Assembly (NCBI RefSeq): GCF_017301615.1
Contig: NZ_CP059066.1
Coordinates: 372,001-436,000, forward strand
From: Koleobacter methoxysyntrophicus
GTDB taxonomy: Bacteria > Bacillota > Thermosediminibacteria > Koleobacterales > Koleobacteraceae
DNA: 64,000 nt
Direction: 5' to 3'
How positions within the stretch are numbered: the first letter of the stretch is position 1; every line of letters starts with the position of its first letter. The notes beneath the pieces were generated by a model. That model made no database searches, was not told the origin of the DNA, and saw nothing but the letters and a program-made list of their open reading frames with translations. This document shows, in pieces, positions 43,253-53,161 of the stretch. The translations under genes were made by a program, and so were the position numbers.

Positions 43253-44000
43253 CTGCTATCCCTCCTTTTGCAAACTGCATGTGAAGATAGGCTGCAATTG
43301 CTGCAAAAGCACCTACTGCTACAATATCAAGTTTCAGATATACGCTGAGGAAAAAACCTAAGAAGTAGTATGCAATTGTATTACCTTTAAGTATAGCCCT
43401 CATGTTAAGTGCAATACCTAAGGCAGGCATCATCCCGCCTATGACTATCAGGGTATGAAGTACCTTTTGCCCTAGAAAACTTATTGCCGCTTCCACAGCA
43501 GAAGGGCCGTACAGAGCTGCCAGAAATACCGGTATAAAACTTATCGTAAAAAGGAATGCTTGAGATGGTATGACATTCATAAGCATGACCCCCCGGGTAT
43601 CACCCTTTTCCGCATAAGCATCCGCCCAATGGACAAATATGGCACAAACCGTCATCCTGCCGAACCATATAAGGGTGCCCAGAAGCCCTATGGGTACTGC
43701 CAAGGCTAAAGCTGCTTCTGGCTCCAATCCGGAAGCTATGGCCAGAGCGGTGCCCAAGGTCCCGGCAAGACACGGGTCACCCGGTATAGCGCCTCCGGCA
43801 GAAATAAATCCAAGGTATATTAGATTAATTGTCGCCCCTACAATAGCCCCCTGAACCGGGTCTCCGAGGACTAAGCCAACCAGTGTCCCCGCTACCAGAG
43901 GCCTGTATACAGTATAGAATCCAACACCAACCAGCCATGTGCTGTTTCCCAGGTAATATATAAGCCCGATCATAAAAGCCTGCATTAAGCTGATCTTCAC
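43236..44000 (-). CDS. PTS mannose-family EIIC component
   Basis: The 254-residue EIIC has about seven membrane helices. Typical family motifs include GLVLGDPVQGAIVGATINL and ISAGGAIPGDPCLAGTLGTA. It binds and carries the sugar during phosphorylation. The GTG start at 44000 follows GGAGGCG. It is coupled to EIID. Confidence 0.95.
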   Translation of the reverse strand: MKISLMQAFMIGLIYYLGNSTWLVGVGFYTVYRPLVAGTLVGLVLGDPVQGAIVGATINLIYLGFISAGGAIPGDPCLAGTLGTALAIASGLEPEAALALAVPIGLLGTLIWFGRMTVCAIFVHWADAYAEKGDTRGVMLMNVIPSQAFLFTISFIPVFLAALYGPSAVEAAISFLGQKVLHTLIVIGGMMPALGIALNMRAILKGNTIAYYFLGFFLSVYLKLDIVAVGAFAAIAAYLHMQFAKGGIADGKTA

Positions 44001-44070
44001 CAGGAAATCGCCTCCTTTACAGCCTGTGTGCTTATTGACTAACCAACACTTTTTTGCTAGACTTAATTAC

Positions 44071-44125
44071 ATAGGCTTAAGCCTATCAACACTACAGCAC
44101 AGGCAGTTAAACTCGTCTGTGCTGT
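44071..44125 (-). other. Two hairpins between EIIB and EIIC genes
   Basis: ATAGGCTTAAGCCTAT (44071-44086) is a perfect palindrome. ACAGCACAG (44094-44102) pairs with CTGTGCTGT (44117-44125). Without T runs they are more likely intercistronic stabilisers. Confidence 0.5.
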
Positions 44126-44127
44126 CC

Positions 44128-44604
44128 CTATAACAGCTTCTTTACAGATATGGGTCTGTCATCTGGAACAATTTGAATGTTAATTTCCACCCCCTTTTCA
44201 GATAAGTCTTTAAATATTTCCTTTTCTTCCGGGGAGGCCGAAATATTTTTGTAGAATTTCTTCCTTCCCGGACCTGCTGCCATCCCCCCCACATTAATTT
44301 CTTGGAAGGATACACCCTTTTCAAATAAGAATTTTATCGTCTTAGGGTATTTTACAAGGACAATTACCCTCTCTTTCGGGTTTGCTTCCTGTTTCAGGGC
44401 TTCAGCCCCTTCATCCGTATTATAAACATCAACCGATATTCCTTTAGGTGCTGCCATTTTCAACACTTTTTCCATAAAAGGGTCTCCTGCAACCGCATCA
44501 TCAACGATTATTATCCGGTTGCCGGATGTATATTTTACCCATGCTGTCATCACCTGACCGTGAATCAAGCGGTCATCGATACGGGTCAATACTATATTCA
44601 GCAT
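44128..44604 (-). CDS. PTS mannose-family EIIB component
   Basis: The 158-residue EIIB carries the phosphorylatable His15 in DDRLIHGQVMTAW and passes the phosphate to the sugar. It lies 11 nt after EIIA. Confidence 0.95.
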   Translation of the reverse strand: MLNIVLTRIDDRLIHGQVMTAWVKYTSGNRIIIVDDAVAGDPFMEKVLKMAAPKGISVDVYNTDEGAEALKQEANPKERVIVLVKYPKTIKFLFEKGVSFQEINVGGMAAGPGRKKFYKNISASPEEKEIFKDLSEKGVEINIQIVPDDRPISVKKLL

Positions 44605-44615
44605 ATCCGCACCCC

Positions 44616-45023
44616 CTATATAACATCTAAATCAAGTATTTTTTTAATGTTCCTAATACCTTCAATTCCCGCATGATAGCATCTGTCTGCCAGTGTATCC
44701 AGATCAGCGTATTCCCTTGATGAAAAGGCTTCTAACAGCATTGGCAGGTTTACACCCGTTAGACACTGAAATTTCATTTCTTTCATATTTGCTGTAGAAA
44801 CATTAGAAGGGCTGCCCCCAAACAAATCGGTTAAAACCAGGACTCCATGCCCCTGTTCCAAGTCCTTAATAGCTTCTTTTACTTTCCTCCTTAATTCTTC
44901 GACATCGTCGCCGTGTTCGAGACCTAATGCAAGGGTATTTTTCTGTCTGCCTACAATAAGCTCAGCACTTTTTATTAGCTCATTTCCAAATTTGCCGTGT
45001 GTAACCAATAAAATCCCGATCAT
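44616..45023 (-). CDS. PTS mannose-family EIIA component
   Basis: The 135-residue EIIA has the VTHGKFG phospho-histidine site (His9) and the LTDLFGGSPSNVS motif. It is the first gene of the PTS operon, 70 nt after a consensus sigma-54 promoter. Confidence 0.95.
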   Translation of the reverse strand: MIGILLVTHGKFGNELIKSAELIVGRQKNTLALGLEHGDDVEELRRKVKEAIKDLEQGHGVLVLTDLFGGSPSNVSTANMKEMKFQCLTGVNLPMLLEAFSSREYADLDTLADRCYHAGIEGIRNIKKILDLDVI

Positions 45024-45092
45024 TATGACCTTCCTTTCTTTGCATATATCCTGTTTTCTTTCTCTTTATTGTTTTTTCATTAAATTGATTTC

Positions 45093-45108
45093 TGCAATTA
45101 CCGTGCCA
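45093..45108 (-). promoter_or_regulatory. Sigma-54 promoter (-24/-12) of the PTS operon
   Basis: The minus strand reads TGGCACGGTAATTGCA, an exact match to TGGCAC-N5-TTGCA. LevR-type regulators activate such promoters, and the LevR gene is directly upstream. The gap also has two CTGCAG sites and AATTTAG repeats that could bind LevR. Confidence 0.92.
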
Positions 45109-45170
45109 ATTTAGTGCTTCAATTTAGCTTGATTTCTGCAGATAGCATAACTGCAGTATTTTTCAAAAAA

Positions 45171-45199
45171 AATACCTTTTCTAATCAAGAAAAGGTATT
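45171..45199 (-). terminator. Terminator of levR
   Basis: A perfect 12-bp stem, AATACCTTTTCT (45171-45182) with AGAAAAGGTATT (45188-45199), is followed on the minus strand by TTTTTTTTG. Confidence 0.9.
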
Positions 45200-45205
45200 A
45201 GTGTA

Positions 45206-48034
45206 TTAATGTGTATCAACCAAATCCATTATGTATCCGATTTCTGTATCAGGTATTTCAACTCCAAAGTTCTCTTCCAGGACAGTCATAGCCTTTTTTA
45301 TGATTGAATATAATTCTCGCTTGGTGTTTTTAAGACTATCAATATTTTTATAGGGTAGCTTTTCTCCCTTTATTACCCTTTCCAGCATACAGCTGTTGTG
45401 AAATATGTACTTGATTTTAAGTTCTCTACATTCCTTTACTTTCAGTGATTCTATTAAATATTGAAAGGATTGATCAACTAGTTCATATGCCTTATTCGGA
45501 TTCAAAAATACAAGTGTATCGCTAAGTATTTTTGTTATAACATTAAATTCAGAGGGTTGATAGTTCTTAAACGAAACCGTCATACCGCTGATTATCTTTT
45601 CCAGCCTTTTAAAGCCGTCTCCAATTATTATTTCGTCAACAGGGATAAAAGGCACACCGGGGATATCTAGATTTATGGTCCCTATAACAGCTAATATATC
45701 CTCTTTCTTGATTTTTAAATCTTTCTTCTTCTCTGCATTCAGATGTCTGATCTGTATATTATATTCATTGATAAGAGGCAGGGATTTCCTTAATAATTCA
45801 GCTAATTTCACCGCCGTTCCCTCTCCTGTAAGACAGGTTGTGATTATTGTCCTGGGTTCAACTATAGATGCTTTATTCTTAACGTTTTCTGTCACAAGCC
45901 TGCCGATGTAAGGGCTTATCTGCTGTATATCTTCAACCAGCTGCTCCAGGGTCATCTCCGGTAACAGGGATTTCCGAACTGCTTCAATCACCATAGGGGT
46001 GCTTACCATTTCTACAGCAAAGGTTTTAATACCCGTCTTTTTGGTTATAATCTCCGCAAAGGCTACCAGAGAACCCATATCGACTAACAGGAGGACTCCT
46101 TTCCCGTTGTTTATTTGTTTTACAAGTTCTATCGTCGTCTTAAGGACATCTTCTACCCTCTCATCAAGAGGCATATCTATAGCCTTTGCGTGTTGGGTTC
46201 CTAAAAGGCTGTTGGCTACTTCGGCCATGCTCGATGCTGTATTTTTCCCGTGGGCAAGCACTATCACGCCTATGTTCTTGTTTTTATGGTGATCTTTTGA
46301 GGATGCTGCATACAAAAACATCGAAATAAAACCTATCTCTTCTTTGGGTATTTCTATTTCCAATTCCTCTTCAAGCACCTTCCTGACCAATCTTGCAGCA
46401 TGGAATTCCCTCGGGTTATTTAGTGCAATTTGATTGATCTGGGTATTGTAACAAACCCTCCCCTCCCGAAGCCTCTCTAAAAGGGTGCCTATATGCATAG
46501 AAAGGCCGAAAATTACCTGTCTGCCGAATTCCCTTTTGAGTTTCTGTTCTGCCACTTTTAATGCGACTTCAACGGCATTAACGACCCTCGGGCTGACAAC
46601 TTTAAACAATTCTTCATATCCCGGGGTTTCGGCTTGAGAAACACCCCTGTTAAGGAGTTTTTTAAAATAACCTTCTATTTGGCTGTTAATAATCTCCCTG
46701 ATCTGTTTTTGAGAATACCCTTTCTGGGTATAAATGTTCCATTTTTTTCCAATCTCTTTGTAAAGATCCTCTGATATGCTGTAATCATCTACTGTTGAAA
46801 AGTCTTCCCCTGCGAAATTTGAAAAGGTATAAAACTTCTTATTGTCTAACTGAAGTAGATTCACGATCTCATCCCTGTTCTCCTTGCTGTTTAAAAGCCC
46901 TTCATAAACGTAATCGGGGAGCAGTTTTACATCTACATCAATTGTTTTCCTGTTATATGTTTTATATTCTAAAAAGCCCCTGGCACATGTCAGCTGGATA
47001 TCGCCTCTTAATTGACCTATGTTCCCTTTGCACTCATAAAGGAGAAAGGCTTTTATCACGTCTTTAAATACCCTTATCGGCACCTGTACCCTTTTAACTT
47101 CGTCTTTAAAGAACTGCTTTATTAACCTAAGCCTTTCCGAAAGAGGCCTTTCAGATAGGGAGGGCAGTTTAATAACCATAGGGATACGCCTAAGAAATGT
47201 CCTCAATAAACTGGAATCTAAGTTTTCGGTAGTAGCTCCCACCAGGAGGATATTGGCCTTCCTTACATTCTCCGTTTCACCCAATCTCCTGTAAATTCCT
47301 CTATCAATCAATAAAAACAGCATTTCCTGGCCTTCCGGGGTTAACCGGTGGATTTCATCCAGCAGAAGCAGCCCCCCATCAGTCTTTTCGACTAAACCGG
47401 GTTTATCTTTATCCGCTCCGGTAAAAGCTCCCTTCACATAACCGAACAGCTGTGAGAGCAGAAGCTGAGGATTATCGGCGTATTCTGAGCAGTTAAATAT
47501 TGTAAAGGGGGCATTTTCCCTCAGGCGACCTGTTTCAACGGCATATTGATACATCATTTCCGCAAAGGTAGTCTTACCAACACCCGTAGGACCAATAAGC
47601 AGCGTATGCAGCCCCATAGGCGGATATAAGACCGCTGCCTTTGCCTGCTCTATTGGAATTTTTAGACTTCCATGGGCACCTATAATTTTGTCAAAGGCAT
47701 TTCTGCCGTCTGCAATCCCTTCAGCCCTTTCTGTTTCCCTTTTAAAGAGCTCTTTAATAGAATCGAGTCTAAGGTCCTCATCCTTTATTTTGCTTCCTAA
47801 AAGTTCCTCAATCTTGTTTCTATCAATGAAATATACAGGCCTGCCCGGGACCTTTATAACCCTACCTTCTGTAAATAAAATGTTCAGTTCTTTGCTCGTA
47901 TTATTCCTGTTTACTCCCGCTTTTGAACCTACCGTAGAGGCATCAAAACCTGGAAAACCTTCCTCAATATCCTGCAATGTAATATCTTTGCACAATTCTC
48001 TCAATGCAATATATACCTTTTGTTTCCTCAGCAT
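45206..48034 (-). CDS. levR: LevR-family sigma-54 activator with PRD and EIIA/EIIB-like domains
   Basis: The 942-residue regulator has an N-terminal DNA-binding helix-turn-helix (residues about 10-70) and a sigma-54 AAA+ domain with GPTGVGKT near 150 and GAFTGA near 206. A PRD domain, an EIIA-Man-like domain (VIVLAHGKNTASSM near 588), an EIIB-like region and a second PRD follow. PTS enzymes phosphorylate the PRDs to set activity according to sugar supply. It controls the adjacent mannose-family PTS operon through the promoter at 45093. Confidence 0.96.
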   Translation of the reverse strand: MLRKQKVYIALRELCKDITLQDIEEGFPGFDASTVGSKAGVNRNNTSKELNILFTEGRVIKVPGRPVYFIDRNKIEELLGSKIKDEDLRLDSIKELFKRETERAEGIADGRNAFDKIIGAHGSLKIPIEQAKAAVLYPPMGLHTLLIGPTGVGKTTFAEMMYQYAVETGRLRENAPFTIFNCSEYADNPQLLLSQLFGYVKGAFTGADKDKPGLVEKTDGGLLLLDEIHRLTPEGQEMLFLLIDRGIYRRLGETENVRKANILLVGATTENLDSSLLRTFLRRIPMVIKLPSLSERPLSERLRLIKQFFKDEVKRVQVPIRVFKDVIKAFLLYECKGNIGQLRGDIQLTCARGFLEYKTYNRKTIDVDVKLLPDYVYEGLLNSKENRDEIVNLLQLDNKKFYTFSNFAGEDFSTVDDYSISEDLYKEIGKKWNIYTQKGYSQKQIREIINSQIEGYFKKLLNRGVSQAETPGYEELFKVVSPRVVNAVEVALKVAEQKLKREFGRQVIFGLSMHIGTLLERLREGRVCYNTQINQIALNNPREFHAARLVRKVLEEELEIEIPKEEIGFISMFLYAASSKDHHKNKNIGVIVLAHGKNTASSMAEVANSLLGTQHAKAIDMPLDERVEDVLKTTIELVKQINNGKGVLLLVDMGSLVAFAEIITKKTGIKTFAVEMVSTPMVIEAVRKSLLPEMTLEQLVEDIQQISPYIGRLVTENVKNKASIVEPRTIITTCLTGEGTAVKLAELLRKSLPLINEYNIQIRHLNAEKKKDLKIKKEDILAVIGTINLDIPGVPFIPVDEIIIGDGFKRLEKIISGMTVSFKNYQPSEFNVITKILSDTLVFLNPNKAYELVDQSFQYLIESLKVKECRELKIKYIFHNSCMLERVIKGEKLPYKNIDSLKNTKRELYSIIKKAMTVLEENFGVEIPDTEIGYIMDLVDTH

Positions 48035-48155
48035 TTTTGTTCCAAATCTCCCTCCTGATCTTTCATTCTGTTAATAATTTTCTATAAATTCATTTCATAA
48101 TCCTCCTTGATTTTCACTTCTCTGTATTATTAAAATATTTTACCGAAACAACCAA

Positions 48156-48180
48156 AAAAGCTCCTATAAAAGGAGCTTTT
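48156..48180 (-). terminator. Terminator of the trp operon
   Basis: A 10-bp stem, AAAAGCTCCT (48156-48165) with AGGAGCTTTT (48171-48180), sits right after trpA and runs into T residues on the minus strand. Confidence 0.88.
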
Positions 48181-48183
48181 CCC

Positions 48184-48972
48184 CTAACAGCAGGCCTTTT
48201 TCAGTTCCCTCACGAAACTTCCTACATCCTTCAGCAGCTCTTCTCCCCTCTTTTCTCCTATCATTTTCACTATGGCGCTCCCTACAATTACGCCATCGGC
48301 CATCTCTGCCGCGCGCCTGGCCTGTTCAGGGTGCGATATTCCGAAGCCCAGAGCTACCGGTTTATCGGTACAGTCCTTTATCCGGGATATGAGTTCCCGA
48401 ACCCCCGTCTGGAGATCATCTCGAGGGCCGGTTACACCTGTAAGGGAAACACAGTAAATAAAACCGGTGCTCAGTTCTGCTGTCTTTTTTATCCTCTCGG
48501 TTGTACTGGTAGGTGCCACAAATAATATGGTCTCCAGGCCCTCGTCTTTGGCCAAGGCGTACAGCTCTTCGCCCTCTTCATAAGGCAGATCAGGCACTAT
48601 TAACCCATCTACCCCTGCTTCTTTTGCATGGACTGCAAATTCTTTAAGGCCGTATCTATGGATCGGGTTATAGTAGGTCATTACGGCAATTGGGATTTGG
48701 GTTTTTGCCCTGATGTTTTTGATGCAGTTCAGTATGCCGCTTACCGTTGTGCCCGAATTTAAGGCCCTCAGTGAGGCCTTCTGTATCACCGGGCCGTCTG
48801 CCAGAGGGTCTGAGAAGGGTATTCCCAGCTCGATTATATCTGCCCCATTTTCTTCCGCGGCCAGCACGAGATCTGCAGTCATTTCAAGGTCCGGATCGCC
48901 CGCAGTTAAGTAAGTTATAAGGGCCTTTTGGCCTTTTTGTTTGAGCTCTTTGAATTTACCGGTGATCCTCAT
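48184..48972 (-). CDS. trpA: Tryptophan synthase alpha subunit
   Basis: TrpA cleaves indole-3-glycerol phosphate to indole for TrpB. The 262 residues include the catalytic Glu in [16 protein letters not shown], Asp in [11 protein letters not shown], and GFGISHPEQ. The ATG overlaps the trpB stop by 4 nt. It is the last gene of the operon. Confidence 0.97.
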   Translation of the reverse strand: MRITGKFKELKQKGQKALITYLTAGDPDLEMTADLVLAAEENGADIIELGIPFSDPLADGPVIQKASLRALNSGTTVSGILNCIKNIRAKTQIPIAVMTYYNPIHRYGLKEFAVHAKEAGVDGLIVPDLPYEEGEELYALAKDEGLETILFVAPTSTTERIKKTAELSTGFIYCVSLTGVTGPRDDLQTGVRELISRIKDCTDKPVALGFGISHPEQARRAAEMADGVIVGSAIVKMIGEKRGEELLKDVGSFVRELKKACC

Positions 48973-50168
48973 CCATCAAACCTCCCATTTAAATGCTTTG
49001 ATACGGTATAGACGTCCTTATCTCCCCTGCCCGACAGGCACAGGATGACCGTCTGTTCTTTGGTCGTTACCTTTGAAAGCCTCTCTAGGAAAGCAACCGC
49101 ATGGGCACTTTCAAGGGCCGGTATGATTCCTTCTGTTTTGGTCAGCAGCTTGAACCCTTCAACGGCTTCCTTATCGGTAACAGCTACATATGTCGCCCTC
49201 CCGGTTTCCTTCAAATACGCATGTTCCGGCCCTACTCCGGGGTAGTCAAGACCCGCTGAAATCGAGTGGGCAGGTATTATCTGGCCGTCTTCATCCTGCA
49301 GGATATAGCTTTTTGAACCGTGTAATACCCCTATGCTGCCTGCATTTATGGAAGCAGCGTGTTCTCCAGTCTCGATCCCCTTACCCGCTGCCTCAACACC
49401 TATAAGCCTGACCTTCTTATCGGGGATGAATTCATAGAAAATCCCCATGGCATTGCTCCCGCCGCCTACACAGGCAACCACATAATCGGGGAGCCGCCCT
49501 TCAATATCGAGGACCTGCCTCTTTGCTTCTCTCCCGATAACGGCCTGGAAATCCCTTACTATGGCGGGATAGGGATGGGGTCCCACCACAGAGCCTATAA
49601 TGTAATGGGTATCCTTCACATTGGTAACCCAGTCCCTTATAGCTTCATTGGTGGCATCTTTCAGGGTCCTGCTGCCGGTCTTAACGGGAGTAACTTTAGC
49701 CCCCAGCATCCTCATCCTGAATACATTGATCTCCTGCCGTTCCATATCCTTCTCACCCATATATATTTCGCACTCCAGCCCGAACATGGCAGCCACCGTT
49801 GCCGTTGCAACCCCGTGCTGCCCTGCCCCCGTTTCCGCTATCACCCTCTTTTTGCCCATCCGTTTTGCAAGGAGGGCCTGCCCCAGGGTATTGTTAATCT
49901 TGTGGGCCCCGGTATGGTTCAGGTCCTCCCTTTTCAGAAAAATCTTAGCCCCTCCGAGGGTTCTGGTCAGGTTTTCCGCATAATACAGGGGTGTTGGACG
50001 GCCCGAATAGTTTTTCAGGTAATATGAAAGGGCTATATTAAAATCCGGGCTTTTTACAGCCTCATTGTACGCCTTTTCAAGTTCATCAAGGGCCGGTATC
50101 AGGGTTTCAGGAACGTATCTGCCCCCGAATAAACCGAAATGCCCCTTCTTTTCACTCAATATTTTCAT
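48969..50168 (-). CDS. trpB: Tryptophan synthase beta subunit
   Basis: This PLP enzyme makes tryptophan from indole and serine. The 399-residue form starts at ATG 50168 ([12 protein letters not shown]), which follows GGAGGTGGGA. An upstream start would overlap trpF further. The PLP lysine is in [13 protein letters not shown], with GAGQHG and GGGSNAMG glycine loops. It overlaps trpF by 17 nt. Confidence 0.97.
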   Translation of the reverse strand: MKILSEKKGHFGLFGGRYVPETLIPALDELEKAYNEAVKSPDFNIALSYYLKNYSGRPTPLYYAENLTRTLGGAKIFLKREDLNHTGAHKINNTLGQALLAKRMGKKRVIAETGAGQHGVATATVAAMFGLECEIYMGEKDMERQEINVFRMRMLGAKVTPVKTGSRTLKDATNEAIRDWVTNVKDTHYIIGSVVGPHPYPAIVRDFQAVIGREAKRQVLDIEGRLPDYVVACVGGGSNAMGIFYEFIPDKKVRLIGVEAAGKGIETGEHAASINAGSIGVLHGSKSYILQDEDGQIIPAHSISAGLDYPGVGPEHAYLKETGRATYVAVTDKEAVEGFKLLTKTEGIIPALESAHAVAFLERLSKVTTKEQTVILCLSGRGDKDVYTVSKHLNGRFDG

Positions 50169-50775
50169 TTTCCCACCTCCGAACTTTCTCAATAAACTCT
50201 CTGATCTTCCCTATATCCTTCTTACCACCGGTCTCAACACCGCTTGCCACGTCCACGCCAAAGGGCCTAACCTCCGTAATGGCGTATACCACATTTTGGG
50301 GATTGAGCCCCCCTGCCAGGATCAGTTTTTTCCCTGCCGTAAAGCCGCAAAGCAGGGACCAATCGAAAGGGATGCCGCTCCCTCCAAAACTTCCCTTAAT
50401 ATGAGAATCTACCAGAACCATATCTACATCATAATCCTCAATCATTTCGAGGCTTGATCTGTCTTTTACTGGAAAGGCTTTAATGACCTTATAGGGGAGG
50501 CCTCTGCAGTATTCCGGGCCTTCCTTCCCGTGGAGCTGGACGGCATCTAGCCGGCAGTAACCGGCAACGGTCAGAACCTCTTCCCGCGGAGCGTCTGTAA
50601 AAACCCCTACCTTTTCGATTGTGCCGTCGAGATTGCCGATAATCTCCCGGGCTTTCTGGGGTGATATATACCTTCTGCTGTTTTTAACGAAATTGAAGCC
50701 CACAGCATCCCCACCCAGTTTCCTGACGGCAAGTGCAGCCTCAAGGGTTTTTATCCCGCATATCTTTATCCACAC
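50152..50775 (-). CDS. trpF: Phosphoribosylanthranilate isomerase
   Basis: The 207-residue TIM-barrel enzyme converts phosphoribosylanthranilate to CdRP. It has [11 protein letters not shown] at the start with catalytic Cys, then AVQLHGKEG and the Asp in [14 protein letters not shown] start at 50775 follows GGAGGGCGG, 20 nt after trpC. Confidence 0.96.
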   Translation of the reverse strand: MWIKICGIKTLEAALAVRKLGGDAVGFNFVKNSRRYISPQKAREIIGNLDGTIEKVGVFTDAPREEVLTVAGYCRLDAVQLHGKEGPEYCRGLPYKVIKAFPVKDRSSLEMIEDYDVDMVLVDSHIKGSFGGSGIPFDWSLLCGFTAGKKLILAGGLNPQNVVYAITEVRPFGVDVASGVETGGKKDIGKIREFIEKVRRWENENIE

Positions 50776-50795
50776 AGTTGGCCGCCCTCCTTTTT

Positions 50796-51572
50796 TTAGG
50801 AATTAAGAAGGCTCCCTAGCTTCTTCCTGATGTCATCCGCCCTGACCAGGGCTTCGCCTATCAGAATACCCCTTACCCCCGCCCTCTTCAGGATTTCGAC
50901 ATCATCTCTTGTGCTTATCCCGCTTTCACTTATGAGGAATCTGTCAGGAGGCACCTTTCCTGCCAGCTCCAGAGTCGTCGATAGATCTGTTTTAAAGGTA
51001 TGGAGGTCCCTGTTGTTAATGCCGACTAATTCGGCACCTGTCTCAAGCACCCTGTATAATTCCCTTTCACTGTGGACTTCAACGAGGCAGTCCATCTCCA
51101 GCTCCCGGGCAGCTGCATAGAAGCCCTTTAACTGCTTATCATCCAAAACGGCTGCTATCAGCAGCACGGCATCGGCTCCCAGGTACCTGGATTCATAGAT
51201 CTGGTACTCATCTATTATAAAATCCTTTCTCAAAACGGGTAAATTTATAGTATTCTTTACAATCGATATATAGCCGGGTTCTCCCATAAAGAAACGGGAA
51301 TCGGTTATAACCGATACGGCATGGGCACCGGCCTGTTCATAGAGCACTGCCAGGCCCTGCGGATTAAAATTTTCTCTAAAAATCCCCTTAGAAGGGGAAG
51401 CTCTCTTTATTTCGGCGATAACGGCGATATCCCTTGCTGCCGAAAGGCTGTCGGCAAATTTCAGGGGAGGCGCTATTTTATCCAATTCTTTGATTAATTT
51501 CCGGGGAGGAAGGGAATCCTTTGCCCCTTGGACCTCAAACCTTTTGTGCTCACAGATTTCCTTCAGGAACAT
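50796..51572 (-). CDS. trpC: Indole-3-glycerol phosphate synthase
   Basis: TrpC closes CdRP to indole-glycerol phosphate. At 258 residues it is a single-domain form. Motifs are EIKRASPSKG (catalytic Lys), VLRKDFIIDEYQ, VGINNRDLHTF and SESGISTRDD. It overlaps the end of trpGD by 10 nt. Confidence 0.97.
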   Translation of the reverse strand: MFLKEICEHKRFEVQGAKDSLPPRKLIKELDKIAPPLKFADSLSAARDIAVIAEIKRASPSKGIFRENFNPQGLAVLYEQAGAHAVSVITDSRFFMGEPGYISIVKNTINLPVLRKDFIIDEYQIYESRYLGADAVLLIAAVLDDKQLKGFYAAARELEMDCLVEVHSERELYRVLETGAELVGINNRDLHTFKTDLSTTLELAGKVPPDRFLISESGISTRDDVEILKRAGVRGILIGEALVRADDIRKKLGSLLNS

Positions 51573-53161
51573 TTAGCAAACCTCCCGGAAAATTCCTGGA
51601 GTTGTTTCAGTTTATTCAGAGCCCTCCCGGAATCTATGGAATCTCGAGCTTTGCAGATTCCGTCCTTGAAGTTCTCTGCCGTCCCGCAGACAACCAGGGC
51701 CGCAGCAGCATTTATCAAAACCACATCCCTGTACGGGTTCTTTTGGCCTTCTAATATGCCCATCAGGATACGGCTGTTTTCTTTTGGGCCGTACCCCTGA
51801 ATCTCGCTCAAAGGCCTTTGCTCAATGCCGAAATCCTGGGGGCTGATATAATAGGTGGTTATTTCCCCGTCCCTTACCTCCGAAACCTTCGTAACCCCTG
51901 AAATACTTATTTCATCCAGGGAATCCATCCCGTGAACGACCATTGCCCTTACAACACCCATATTTTTAAGGACGTGTGCAACCGGCTCCGTAAGATCAGG
52001 GTGGTAAACCCCCAACAGCTGGTACTGTGGACCAGCAGGATTTGTAAGAGGCCCCAGTATGTTAAAAACCGTTCTGATTCCTACTTCACGCCTCGGACCT
52101 GCGGCAAATTTCATGGCACCGTGAAATACCGGGGCGAACATAAAGCCCAGCCCTATTTTATCTATACATTCCCCGACTTCTGCAGGTTTCATATTTATAT
52201 TTACCCCGAGGGCTTCCAGTACATCGGCACTCCCTGACCTGCTGGACACCGAACGGTTCCCGTGCTTTGCCACAGCCACCCCCGTTCCTGCTATCACAAA
52301 GGCGGCAGCTGTGGAAATATTGAAGGAATTAGACCTGTCTCCACCAGTTCCACAGGTATCCATGAGTATCCGGTGCCTGGTAACAATCTTTTCTGCTTTT
52401 TCCCTCATAACCCTGGCAAACCCGGTAATCTCCTCCACCTTTTCCCCTTTCATCCTGAGGGCTGTAATGAAGCTGCCTATCTGGGCAGGGGTTGCCTCCC
52501 CCTCCATGATCCTTTCCATTGCAAAACCCGCTTCCTCTTCTGTTAAATCCCTGCCTTCAACAACCTTCACGATCACATCTTTGAAATTCATTTTAAAATC
52601 CACCTCCAGCATATTTTTAATAATTTTCTTCCCCTCTGATGTCATGATAGATTCCGGGTGAAACTGAACACCCACTATGGGATAATCAACGTGTTTTACA
52701 CCCATTATGGTGCCGTCTTCGGCAGTGGCCGTTATCTTAAGGCATCGGGGGAGGGATTCCCGTTCGAGGGCTAAGGAATGGTAGCGGACGGCTGTCAGGG
52801 GGTTTTGAACTCCCTTAAATATCCCCGTCCCGTCGTGTTCAATAACAGAGGTCTTCCCGTGAACCAATCGCGAAGCCTTCACAACCCTCCCACCAAAGGC
52901 AGCCCCGATGGCCTGATGGCCGAGGCATACCCCAAAAATGGGGATTTTAGGGCCCAGCTCCCTGATAATATCAATGGATACCCCTGCTTCATAAGGGGTG
53001 CACGGCCCAGGAGAGATAATTATCCTTTCGGGAGCCATCTTCCGAACTTCCTCCACCGTGATTTCATCGTTTCGGTAAACCCTGATATCATTCCTGAATT
53101 CCCCGATATACTGAACTAGGTTATAGGTAAAGGAATCATAATTATCGATTACTAAAATCAC
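51563..53161 (-). CDS. trpGD: Fused anthranilate synthase glutaminase and anthranilate phosphoribosyltransferase
   Basis: This 532-residue protein carries two enzymes. Residues 1-190 are the TrpG glutamine amidotransferase with Cys in GVCLGHQAIG and His/Glu in FHPESIMT. Residues about 195-532 are TrpD with DTCGTGGD and AVAKHGNRSVSS. TrpG supplies ammonia to TrpE, and TrpD adds the phosphoribosyl group. The fusion occurs in enterobacteria and some Firmicutes. The ATG overlaps the trpE stop by 4 nt. Confidence 0.96.
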   Translation of the reverse strand: MILVIDNYDSFTYNLVQYIGEFRNDIRVYRNDEITVEEVRKMAPERIIISPGPCTPYEAGVSIDIIRELGPKIPIFGVCLGHQAIGAAFGGRVVKASRLVHGKTSVIEHDGTGIFKGVQNPLTAVRYHSLALERESLPRCLKITATAEDGTIMGVKHVDYPIVGVQFHPESIMTSEGKKIIKNMLEVDFKMNFKDVIVKVVEGRDLTEEEAGFAMERIMEGEATPAQIGSFITALRMKGEKVEEITGFARVMREKAEKIVTRHRILMDTCGTGGDRSNSFNISTAAAFVIAGTGVAVAKHGNRSVSSRSGSADVLEALGVNINMKPAEVGECIDKIGLGFMFAPVFHGAMKFAAGPRREVGIRTVFNILGPLTNPAGPQYQLLGVYHPDLTEPVAHVLKNMGVVRAMVVHGMDSLDEISISGVTKVSEVRDGEITTYYISPQDFGIEQRPLSEIQGYGPKENSRILMGILEGQKNPYRDVVLINAAAALVVCGTAENFKDGICKARDSIDSGRALNKLKQLQEFSGRFAKCS

